DNA from: Monomorium pharaonis
Lineage: Eukaryota > Arthropoda > Insecta > Hymenoptera > Formicidae
DNA length: 64,000 bases
Reading direction: 5' to 3'
Assembly: GCF_013373865.1 (NCBI RefSeq)
Contig: NC_050476.1
Location: 8,096,501-8,160,500 of the forward strand
Shown piece by piece: positions 1-10,821 of this stretch. The translations under genes were made by a program, and so were the position numbers. Each line of letters begins with the position of its first letter. Position 1 is the first letter of the stretch. Under the pieces are notes generated by a model, which saw nothing but the letters and a program-made list of their open reading frames with translations, had not been told where the DNA came from and did no database searches.

Positions 1-3000
1 ATTATATATATCAAAACTAGATGCGTCTGTTACTTAGATGGTATTGATATAATTAATAATTTAAAATGCATACACAAATTAGAATCGGAGAAACGAAAAA
101 CAATATTGGTTGCGTTTTACGGGACTGGGCGATGGAGGGGCCCATTTTTCATAAATATAAAATAATAGCTGAAGCGTCTGTTTGGACGGTACTGATTAAA
201 TTATAATATCTGAAGCGTCTGTTTGGACGGTACTGATTAAATTATAATATCTGAAGCGTCTATTTAGACGGTACTGATGAAATTATTAATACCTAAAGCA
301 TTTATTAAAATTAAGACGGCACTAGTAACATTAATAATATCTGAAGCGTCTATGTAGATGGTACTGGTAATATTATATATATCAAAACTAGATGCGTCTG
401 TTATTTAGATGGTATTGATATAATTAATAATTTAAAATGCATACACAAATTAGAATCGGAGAAACGAAGAACAATAATGGTTGCGTTTCACGGACTGGGC
501 GATGGAGAGGCCTATTTTTCATAAATAGAAAATAATAGCTGAAGCGTCTGTGTGGACGGTACTAATTAAATTATAATATCTGAAACATCTATTAAAATTA
601 AGACGGCACTAGTAACATTAATAATACCTGAAGCATTTATGTGGATGGTACTTGTAATATTATATATGTATATCAAAACTAGATGCGTCTATTTAGATGG
701 TATTGGTATAATTAATAGTTATAAAAAAATTAGAATCGGAGAAACGGAGAACAATAATGGTTGCGTTTCACGGACTGGGCGATGGAGGGGCCCATTTTTC
801 ACAAATAGAAAATAATAGCTGAAGCGTCTGTGTGGACGGTACTAATTAAATTATAATATGTGAAACATCTATTATAATTAAGACGGCACTAGTAACATTA
901 ATAATACCTGAAGCATTTATGTGGATGGTACTTGTAATATTATATATGTATATCAAAACTAGATGCGTCTATTTAGATGGTATTGATATAATTAATAGTT
1001 ATAAAAAAATTAGAATCGGAGAAACTAAGAACAATATTGGTTGCGTTTTACGGGACTGGGCGATGGAGGGGCCCATTTCTCATAAATATAAAATAATAGC
1101 TGAAGCGTCTGTGTGGACGGTACTGATTAAATTGTAATATCTGAAGCGTCTATTTAGACGGTACTGATGAAATTATTAATATCTAAAGCATCTATTAAAA
1201 TTAAGACGGCACTAGTAACATTAAAAATACCTAAAGCGTCTATGTAGATGGTACTGGTAATATTATATATATCAAAACTAGATGCGTCTGTTACTTAGAT
1301 GGTATTGATATAATTAATAATTTAAAATGCATACACAAATTAGAATCGGAGAAACGAAAAACAATATTGGTTGCGTTTTACGGGACTGGGCGATGGAGGG
1401 GCCCATTTTTCATAAATATAAAATAATAGCTGAAGCGTCTGTTTGGACGGTACTGATTAAATTATAATATCTGAAGCGTCTGTTTGGACGGTACTGATTA
1501 AATTATAATATCTGAAGCGTCTATTTAGACGGTACTGATGAAATTATTAATATCTAAAGCATTTATTAAAATTAAGACAGCACTAGTAACATTAATAATA
1601 CCTGAAGCGTCTATGTAGATGGTACTGGTAATATTATATATATCAAAACTAGATGCGTCTGTTATTTAGATGGTATTGATATAATTAATAATTTAAAATG
1701 CATACACAAATTAGAATCGGAGAAACGAAGAACAATAATGGTTGCGTTTCACGGACTGGGCGATGGAGAGGCCTATTTTTCATAAATAGAAAATAATAGC
1801 TGAAGCGTCTGTGTGGACGGTACTAATTAAATTATAATATCTGAAACATCTATTATAATTAAGACGGCACTAGTAACATTAATAATACCTGAAGCATTTA
1901 TGTGGATGGCACTTGTAATATTATATATGTATATCAAAACTAGATGCGTCTATTTAGATGGTATTGATATAATTAATAGTTATAAAAAAATTAGAATCGG
2001 AGAAACGAAGAACAATATTGGTTGCGTTTTACGGGACTGGGCGATGGAGGGGCTCATTTCTCATAAATATAAAATAATAGCTGAAGCGTCTGTGTGGACG
2101 GTACTGATTAAATTGTAATATCTGAAGCGTTTATTTAGACGGTACTGATGAAATTATTAATATCTAAAGCATCTATTAAAATTAAGACGTCACTAGTAAC
2201 ATTAAAAATACCTGAAGCGTCTATGTAGATGGTACTGGTAATATTATATATATCAAAACTAGATGCGTCTGTTACTTAGATGGTATTGATATAATTAATA
2301 ATTTAAAATACATACACAAATTAGAATCGGAGAAACGAAAAACAATATTGGTTGCGTTTCACGGGACTGGGCGATGGAGGGGCCCATTTTTCATAAATAT
2401 AAAATAATAGCTGAAGCGTCTGTTTGGACGGTACTGATTAAATTATAATATCTGAAGCGTCTGTTTGGACGGTACTGATTAAATTATAATATCTGAAGCG
2501 TCTATTTAGACGGTACTGATGAAATTATTAATATCTAAAGCATTTATTAAAATTAAGACGGCACTAGTAACATTAATAATATCTGAAGCGTTTATGTAGA
2601 TGGTACTGGTAATATTATATATATCAAAACTAGATGCGTCTGTTATTTAGATGGTATTGATATAATTAATAATTTAAAATGCATACACAAATTAGAATCG
2701 GAGAAACGAAGAACAATAATGGTTGCGTTTCACGGACTGGGCGATGGAGGGGCCCATTTTTCATAAATAGAAAATAATAGCTGAAGCGTCTGTGTGGACG
2801 GTACTAATTAAATTATAATATCTGAAACATCTATTATAATTAAGACGGCACTAGTAACATTAATAATACCTGAAGCATTTATGTGGATGGTACTTGTAAT
2901 ATTATATATGTATATCAAAACTAGATGCGTCTATTTAGATGGTATTGGTATAATTAATAGTTATAAAAAAATTAGAATCGGAGAAACGGAGAACAATAAT

Positions 3001-5800
3001 GGTTGCGTTTCACGGACTGGGCGATGGAGGGGCCCATTTTTCACAAATAGAAAATAATAGCTGAAGCGTCTGTGTGGACGGTACTAATTAAATTATAATA
3101 TGTGAAACATCTATTATAATTAAGACGGCACTAGTAACATTAAAAATACCTAAAGCGTCTATGTAGATGGTACTGGTAATATTATATATATCAAAACTAG
3201 ATGCGTCTGTTACTTAGATGGTATTGATATAATTAATAATTTAAAATGCATACACAAATTAGAATCGGAGAAACGAAAAACAATATTGGTTGCGTTTTAC
3301 GGGACTGGGCGATGGAGGGGCCCATTTTTCATAAATATAAAATAATAGCTGAAGCGTCTGTTTGGACGGTACTGATTAAATTATAATATCTGAAGCGTCT
3401 GTTTGGACGGTACTGATTAAATTATAATATCTGAAGCGTCTATTTAGACGGTACTGATGAAATTATTAATATCTAAAGCATTTATTAAAATTAAGACAGC
3501 ACTAGTAACATTAATAATACCTGAAGCGTCTATGTAGATGGTACTGGTAATATTATATATATCAAAACTAGATGCGTCTGTTATTTAGATGGTATTGATA
3601 TAATTAATAATTTAAAATGCATACACAAATTAGAATCGGAGAAACGAAGAACAATAATGGTTGCGTTTCACGGACTGGGCGATGGAGAGGCCTATTTTTC
3701 ATAAATAGAAAATAATAGCTGAAGCGTCTGTGTGGACGGTACTAATTAAATTATAATATCTGAAACATCTATTATAATTAAGACGGCACTAGTAACATTA
3801 ATAATACCTGAAGCATTTATGTGGATGGCACTTGTAATATTATATATGTATATCAAAACTAGATGCGTCTATTTAGATGGTATTGATATAATTAATAGTT
3901 ATAAAAAAATTAGAATCGGAGAAACGAAGAACAATATTGGTTGCGTTTTACGGGACTGGGCGATGGAGGGGCTCATTTCTCATAAATATAAAATAATAGC
4001 TGAAGCGTCTGTGTGGACGGTACTGATTAAATTGTAATATCTGAAGCGTTTATTTAGACGGTACTGATGAAATTATTAATATCTAAAGCATCTATTAAAA
4101 TTAAGACGTCACTAGTAACATTAAAAATACCTGAAGCGTCTATGTAGATGGTACTGGTAATATTATATATATCAAAACTAGATGCGTCTGTTACTTAGAT
4201 GGTATTGATATAATTAATAATTTAAAATACATACACAAATTAGAATCGGAGAAACGAAAAACAATATTGGTTGCGTTTCACGGGACTGGGCGATGGAGGG
4301 GCCCATTTTTCATAAATATAAAATAATAGCTGAAGCGTCTGTTTGGACGGTACTGATTAAATTATAATATCTGAAGCGTCTGTTTGGACGGTACTGATTA
4401 AATTATAATATCTGAAGCGTCTATTTAGACGGTACTGATGAAATTATTAATATCTAAAGCATTTATTAAAATTAAGACGGCACTAGTAACATTAATAATA
4501 TCTGAAGCGTTTATGTAGATGGTACTGGTAATATTATATATATCAAAACTAGATGCGTCTGTTATTTAGATGGTATTGATATAATTAATAATTTAAAATG
4601 CATACACAAATTAGAATCGGAGAAACGAAGAACAATAATGGTTGCGTTTCACGGACTGGGCGATGGAGGGGCCCATTTTTCATAAATAGAAAATAATAGC
4701 TGAAGCGTCTGTGTGGACGGTACTAATTAAATTATAATATCTGAAACATCTATTATAATTAAGACGGCACTAGTAACATTAATAATACCTGAAGCATTTA
4801 TGTGGATGGTACTTGTAATATTATATATGTATATCAAAACTAGATGCGTCTATTTAGATGGTATTGGTATAATTAATAGTTATAAAAAAATTAGAATCGG
4901 AGAAACGAAGAACAATATTGGTTGCGTTTTACGGGACTGGGCGGTGGAGGGGCCCATTTCTCATAAATATAAAATAATAGCTGAAGCGTCTGTGTGGACG
5001 GTACTGATTAAATTGTAATATCTGAAGCGGCTATTTAGATGGTACTGATGAAATTATAAGACGGCACTAGTAACATTAAAAATACCTGAAGCATCTATGT
5101 AGATGGTACTGGTAATATTATATATATCAAAACTAGATGCGTCTATTACTTAGATGGTATTGATATAATTAATAATTTAAAATACATACACAAATTAGAA
5201 TCGGAGAAACGAAAAACAATATTGGTTGCGTTTCACGGGACTGGGCGATGGAGGGGCCCATTTTTCATAAATATAAAATAATAGCTTAAGCGTCTGTTTG
5301 GACGGTACTGATTAAATTATAATATCTGAAGCGTCTATTTAGACGGTACTGATAAAATTATTAATATCTGAAGCGTCTATTAAAATTAAGACGGCACTAG
5401 TAACATTAATAATACCTGAAGCATCTATGTAGATGGTACTGGTAATATTATACATGTCAAAACTAGATGCGTATATATAGATGGTATTGATAAAATTATT
5501 AATTTACAAGATATGCATAGATTAGAATCGGAGAAACCAAAAACAGTATTGGTTTTGTTTCACGGACTGGGCGATGGAGGGGCTGATTTCTCATAAATAT
5601 AAAATTATACCTGAAGCTTCTATTTAGATACTAAAAAAATTATAATATTTGAAGCGTTTATTTAGACGGAACTAATATAATTATTATTAACTAAAGTGTT
5701 TATTTAGACGGTACTGGTGAAATTATAATATTTAAAGCGTTTATTTAGACGGTATTATTAAAATTAATAATACCTCGAGCGTCTTTTTAGGCTCTGGTAA
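1..5800. repeat. Tandem satellite with higher-order structure
   Basis: The array mixes two modules. One is a 41-bp unit (core GAAGCGTCTGTTTGGACGG; consecutive copies begin at 171, 212 and 253). The other is a longer block marked by AGAATCGGAGAAACG and GGACTGGGCGATGGAGG. The block marker recurs 18 times, near 81, 452, 732, 1012, 1342, 1713, 1993, 2323, 2694, 2974, 3261, 3632, 3912, 4242, 4613, 4893, 5196 and 5524. Spacings of 371, 280 and 330 bp add up to a 981-bp higher-order repeat. A 1919-bp segment (about 1261-3180) is nearly repeated at 3180-5099. Units decay between 5500 and 5800, which marks the array edge; the left edge lies outside the window. The 72-codon open frames in it recur with the repeat and are not genes. 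Confidence 0.95.
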
Positions 5801-6271
5801 ATTCACTACGCGTTGCTATGTATGTGTACATCATGTTTTTCCACACATGTACGTTCTGTGCTAATGGTAATGTGGTACGAAATTAAAAATGTTGATAAGT
5901 TACTGACGGAATCGATTATTGACATTTTTAATTCCGTTATGACGGCGCCACGGTCCCGTCAAAGTTCGCTTTTTGTTTTAGCATCCTCTTAAAGAGTTAA
6001 AAGGACTTTTTGATAACATTTTGCTTGTTGGAATTTTGCAAAGAATTTATTGAATTTACAATCAGACCCGTGACACTTGTAAGTATTTTTTAACCTTGAT
6101 GCCAGGGAACATAACTTTACACGTAAGACGCATGCACATATTATGTTACACACATTAAATTTAATTATTTGAAAGTCATATTAAACTTTTCAAGTTACGC
6201 TAAAGTTAAAAAATTAATACCCGACATATTTCTCAAAACGAGATAAAGAATAGACACTCAAAACTTTCGGC
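5801..6271. other. Spacer without recognised features
   Basis: Unique AT-rich sequence lies between the satellite edge and the next transposon. It has a short imperfect palindrome near 5905-5945 and no supported coding frame. Confidence 0.6.
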
Positions 6272-6635
6272 TACCCAATCAGCAAAGCAATATTTAAAAA
6301 ATGTTTTTAATAGTATTAAAAAAACATTTAAAAAACATTTCTAAAAGCGTTAAAAATAATGAGATAAGTTTTTTTTAAAATTAAAAAAACGTTCTTTTAA
6401 ATGTGGACAATATTAAATTTATAAATTTGGACAATATTTTTTTAACATTTAATAAGTATTTGTTTTAAAATTTAAGAAAATGTTTTTTTGACATTTGGTA
6501 AATAATTTTTTAAATATTTACTAAACATATTTATAACAAAAGCAAAAAATTGATTGTATTATTAAATAATTTTATAAACTCAACGTAACCTCATCAATCT
6601 AATAAATTTTTACGATAATTTTGTAAAGGGGAGAA

Positions 6636-6862
6636 AACTATACATGTTTCAGCCAAGCCACAGTACCTGTTAGAACAGATTTAATTTCTACGCTTGAAAA
6701 AACTGTCACCCATCTAAGTGTCAACCACTCCCGACGTTGCTTAACTTCGAAGATCGTACGCATTCTAATGCTTCGTGATGATCCATGAATACTTTATGTT
6801 AACGCATACATATTTGGTATTATTGCAATAGATGTTGTCAGAAGGATGAAACATGTATAGTT
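6636..6862. mobile_element. Short foldback element nested in the TA-flanked transposon
   Basis: A perfect 16-bp inverted repeat (AACTATACATGTTTCA at 6636-6651 and its complement at 6847-6862) bounds about 195 bp that contain the 5S rRNA-like segment. No clear target duplication was seen. Base composition differs from the surrounding element, which suggests a secondary insertion or captured sequence. Confidence 0.6.
6704..6760 (-). ncRNA. 5S rRNA-like segment (pseudogene or 5S-derived SINE piece)
   Basis: Read on the minus strand, the segment contains GAAGTTAAGCAACGTCGGG followed by CACTTAGATGGGTGACAG. This is the conserved middle of eukaryotic 5S rRNA, including the internal control region read by TFIIIA and Pol III. 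The normal 5' and 3' arms of 5S are not recognisable, so it is not a functional 5S gene. A SINE3-type (5S-headed) retroposon remnant or a captured 5S fragment are the likely explanations. Confidence 0.7.
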
Positions 6863-8411
6863 AACTTATATTTTTATAAATAAATATAAAGTATTACAAT
6901 TTTTTACTGATTTTCACATATGCGAAATAGTATGTGAAATATGAAAAGATCTATTTTTGCTTTGTTCGTAAAAAAATAAAAAATGTCATTTCTTATAATT
7001 TTTGAGTATTGTTAATATGCCATATTGTTTCAATAAATGCAATGTTATCATAATCTCCACTTTCTTTATGTTTCGATGTTTCAATCTGTGCCTTAGAGGT
7101 TTTATTTATACGCTTTTGTGATTCTTTCTTTACATAGATTCACTTCCTCTTTACACTTGATTTACGCTACATAATTAGTAAAGCTTCCCAACCATAATTT
7201 AAATATTTTTTTAAATATTATTTTAAACAACTTTAAATCCAAAATAATTATTACATAAATTAAATAAATTTTACGTAAATATTATTTTAAACAATTTATT
7301 AAAATAATAATAAATAAACATTAATTAAATATTATATAAATATTTGTCTTAAATTATTATAATTATTGTAACTTAAATATTAAGTTACAATATTGATTAT
7401 CAATATCAGATAAATTATTTTAAATATTTTTTTTAACATAAAGTAAATATATAACATAAACATTAAATAAATGTTATATAAATATTATTTTAAAAACTTT
7501 ATTAAATTGTTAATTTAATATTAAATAAATATAAATTATACATTATATAAATATTTGTCTTAAATTATTATTTCAAATAATTAATCATTGTAACAAATAT
7601 TATATTAATATTAAAAAGATATTTTTAAAGTATTACTTTAAATATTATTCTAAAGATGAAATAAATATTACATAAACATTAAATAAATAATGTTACGTAA
7701 ATATTATTTTAAACGATTTATTAAAATGTAAAGTGAATATATTAAATAAATATTAATTAAATTATATATAAATATTTGTCCTAAATCATTATTTTAAATA
7801 ATTAATGATTAAAACATAAATATTAAATTAATATTAAATAAATATTTTTTTAAGTTTTATTTTAGATATTTTTTTTTATATAAAATAAATATTAAATAAA
7901 CATTAAATAAATATTGCAAATAATTTTTTAAAACTTATTTTTAATAAAAAATTAATTATTTTCAAATATTAAATAAACGTTGAATAAACATTTCATAAAT
8001 ATTCTTTCTAGATCGTTTAAAATGAATAATTTATATAAAATAAATATTAAATATTGAATAAATATTATTTGTACAATAAATATTAATAATATAAAAATAA
8101 TTAAAAATAAATATTTAAAAAACATTTAAAAAATATTGTTTGCTGATTGGGTACTTGCAATATTGAGATGCAATTCATGACAACAAAATAAACAGTAATG
8201 ACCAGTGGCCATGTTATTAGGTTGATAACTAAGTGATTGCGGATTTTGTTGACAGATGATATTAGTTGAATTTTTAGATATATTTACGTACTCGAAATAT
8301 TAAACCTATATTGTTTAATAGTTGGTATATGAATCGGCAATCAGTAAGAAAATTGTATCAATTGGTTGTGTAGTTTTTGTTTGGTATCGGTTGTAAAATG
8401 AAAAAGCAAAA

Positions 8412-8704
8412 CATTTTCGTCATATTTTGCTCTTTTATTTCTGCAAAGGAAAAAACGCATCGCAAGTTTACAAAAAATTACGTGCTGTGTATAGCGTACG
8501 AAGCCGTTAAAAAACGGCAGGTTTGCTAAAATTGGTTTGCTAAATTTTGTTTTGGATTTTTCATTCAAAAATAAACAACGCTTTGATCGTCTAGTTGATG
8601 ACGATCAAATCAAACCAATCGATGCAGATCATTATAGCACAACACGTGAAATTGTAGAAAAGTTTGATTATCCGTATCGTATACGGATTGAAAAGCGTTT
8701 TTAA
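8412..8704 (+). pseudogene. Decayed mariner transposase, N-terminal part
   Basis: Three reading-frame pieces in order resemble the N-terminal helix-turn-helix region of mariner transposases. The first (8412-8510) reads HFRHILLFYFCKGKNASQVY, then KKLRAVYSV. The second reads WFAKF. The third (8585-8701) reads DRLVDDDQIKPIDADHYSTT, then REIVEKF, then stop. Family members have HFRHIMLFYF..GKNA and a D-D-Q-I-K...TTREIA segment in these places. Frameshifts and stops separate the pieces, and the catalytic DD(34)D half is absent, so this is a dead truncated copy. Confidence 0.8.
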
Positions 8705-9538
8705 ACAACTTTGGTATTTAAAAATCTGCAATTATTTAGATACCAATTTAATATAATGTCTAAATAATATGTAAAGAAATAATTTTGGCAGTTATTTTCA
8801 GAATTCAACAGAAAGTGTACGAGATATCTTGAATTTCATAATTCCACATTTAGTCCATAGTTGCCTGCTTTCCTCTACATATGCATATTATATAAAACCT
8901 ATGATTAAAAAATCAATTTAATATCTTTGGTTTATTAAGTTTAATAGCAAATATCTAAATTAATTTTGCATTTCAGATTTATTGTTTATGAATTTGTTTT
9001 TTGTAATGTCTATTTCAGCAATAATTACAAATAACAGAGTATAAAAAAATGTCTACTTAAAATTTTTTTAGATCTCTTTAAGGTTCCTTTTTAAATGTTC
9101 AATAAATATCCAAAGTTGTAAAAAAGCGGGCATTAATAAAATGTTTATTGGACGTCTGGATTTTATTCGATTACTCAATGGATGTTCCGATGTCCAAATT
9201 TTGACTTGCAATAGCACTATGTGCTGTTTGGGCGATATATTTTTAAGTGGTTAGGCTACTTTGAAATTTTCAATAAAAAATAGATTTTTTTGTAAATATA
9301 TTTTAGAGTATCAAAAATAATATGGCGCTGAAATAATGGTACATTAACAATTTTTCATTTTATTTAAGAATATTGTTGCAATTTTAAACGCGTTTTTTTT
9401 TTTTTCAAAATTACGTTGTTAAAGTCGGTAAGCAGCAGAACTCAAACAATTTTGAACTGATTTACTTCAAATTTTAACAGTATTTTTAAAATTAAATTAT
9501 CTAAAGGAGTATATGGATTTTATAATTTATTAAGTATT
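8705..9538. other. Spacer without recognised features
   Basis: AT-rich sequence between the mariner remnant and the hAT MITE. I see no supported gene, RNA or repeat in it. Confidence 0.6.
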
Positions 9539-10100
9539 TCTTAAGTCAGTGCTTGAGCCTAGTTGCCCTTTTCGAGCCGATTCCCGAACGCGCCGCCTCC
9601 TATGCCCCCACTACCGCGCGCGGCCATTCTTCTAATTTTCCTGTCGTTTTTATATATCTTACAATATATAAAATTTTGTTTTCCTGCCAAGCTGTATATT
9701 ATATTTCATCTTTTAGTGAATTAGGCCTACTGGGGAAACCACTTAAAAAAAAAGCATCAATAATAATACCTCACGGGTGATGTAAAAATTAAACTATTGT
9801 CAAAATTCTAATTTATATATTATGTTTTTACATATTGTTATACTACATATAAAATAAATTAGAAATAAAAAAATTAGTACTTTTTTGTTTATAAAAACAA
9901 AAATTATTTACTTAGAGTAATTTTAATGAATTTTGTGGTGCAGGGCACCATTTCTTATACAGAGCTGCTCTTGAGACAAAGCGTACGGGCGAGATCGGCG
10001 GCTCGGCCATCAAGGCCGCGCGCGGTAGTGGGGGCATAGGAGGCGGCGCGTTCGGGAATCGGCTCGAAAAGGGCAACTAGGCTCAAGCACTGTCTTAAGT
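9539..10100. mobile_element. hAT-type MITE with perfect 79-bp terminal inverted repeats
   Basis: The element (9547-10092, 546 bp) starts with CAGTGCTTGAGCC and ends with the complement. The left arm 9547-9625 and right arm 10014-10092 match at 79 of 79 positions. It is flanked by an 8-bp direct duplication, TCTTAAGT (9539-9546 and 10093-10100). An 8-bp duplication with CAGTG ends is the signature of the hAT superfamily. The arms are strikingly GC- and CpG-rich compared with the AT-rich surroundings and interior. It encodes nothing and must be moved by a transposase in trans. Identical arms and an intact duplication indicate a recent insertion. It lies about 300 bp beyond the 3' end of trp. 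Confidence 0.92.
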
Positions 10101-10403
10101 TATTAAGCATTTTATACGCATTTTTTTACAAAAAAGAACATTTTTTAGTGCTTGCTATTTTTTTAAATAAATATTTTTTAATATTTATGTGTACTTCTGT
10201 AGTGAATTTCACGTAAATAATGATTTTTTGTTTTGCCTTACGATTAACTATTGACGACTTCCACTGCTTGCCGCGAAGCATGTTTCAAAAAAGGCGCTTT
10301 GCACTCTGTGGGATTACAGTTGCCATTTTGCAAAAAATAAAATTAAAAATTTTTTATATGTTGCAAGACAAAATAAAACCTATTAATTTGATTTTGTATT
10401 TAC
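10101..10403. other. Spacer between trp 3' end and hAT MITE
   Basis: AT-rich DNA without a supported gene. A short plus-strand open frame here has no codon structure or motif suggesting a protein. Confidence 0.5.
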
Positions 10404-10409
10404 TTTATT
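10404..10409 (-). terminator. trp: Poly(A) signal of trp
   Basis: An AATAAA hexamer on the minus strand lies about 70 bp past the trp stop codon. It is the first canonical signal downstream and supports the 10478-10998 exon as the terminal one. Confidence 0.55.
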
Positions 10410-10477
10410 GTTTTTCTTTAAAAAATTCTTAAAAATCACGCAATTTTTCAGACTTTAAGGTCTCTAAGCCTAATCCC

Positions 10478-10789
10478 TTAAAGCCATCCACCTTTTGATG
10501 CTCTATTTCGCGTAATTACGAGTTTTTCTCGGTCATTATCTTTATTACCATTTGATGTAACTTTAAATGAAGGAATAGTTGGAAGTTTAGGACTATGTGA
10601 AACTTTTGGTCGTGCTATGATTGAAGTGTTTTCGTCTGTGATGCTAGTCGAAGATATAGACGCGGTAATGGATTTGTTTTGACTTTCCAGAAGAGAACTA
10701 GTAATTTTTGGAGTACTAGAAGCAGTAATAGTTGATTTTGCAGTAGTAGAAATAGTAACGGGTTTGACAATAGTGGCAGTAGCAATAGT

Positions 10790-10821
<32 letters not shown>

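Larger units (their letters stand above)
6272..8153. mobile_element. Non-autonomous TA-flanked DNA transposon, 1878 bp
   Basis: The ends are inverted repeats: CCCAATCAGCAAA from 6274 and its reverse complement ending at 8151. TA dinucleotides flank both ends (6272-6273 and 8152-8153), as expected for a TA target duplication. Similarity of the ends continues imperfectly inward through AATATTT and AAATGTTTTT motifs. The interior from about 7190 to 8120 is very AT-rich and made of degenerate AAATAAATATTA-like repeats that echo the ends. It has no coding capacity. TA insertion fits Tc1/mariner-type mobilisation, but the family is not recognised. A shorter 5S-like element lies inside it. Confidence 0.8.

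Noticed and set aside
919..5018. Four near-identical 72-codon open frames (919, 1900, 3819, 4800) in the satellite
   Set aside because: They recur exactly with the 981-bp repeat and their changes follow the repeat variants; no sign of protein selection or family match.
1..5800. CRISPR-like look of repeats with spacers
   Set aside because: Spacers are themselves repeated in a higher-order pattern, and the DNA is eukaryotic; it is a satellite.
8341..8568. 75-codon minus-strand frame
   Set aside because: It is antisense to the mariner remnant.
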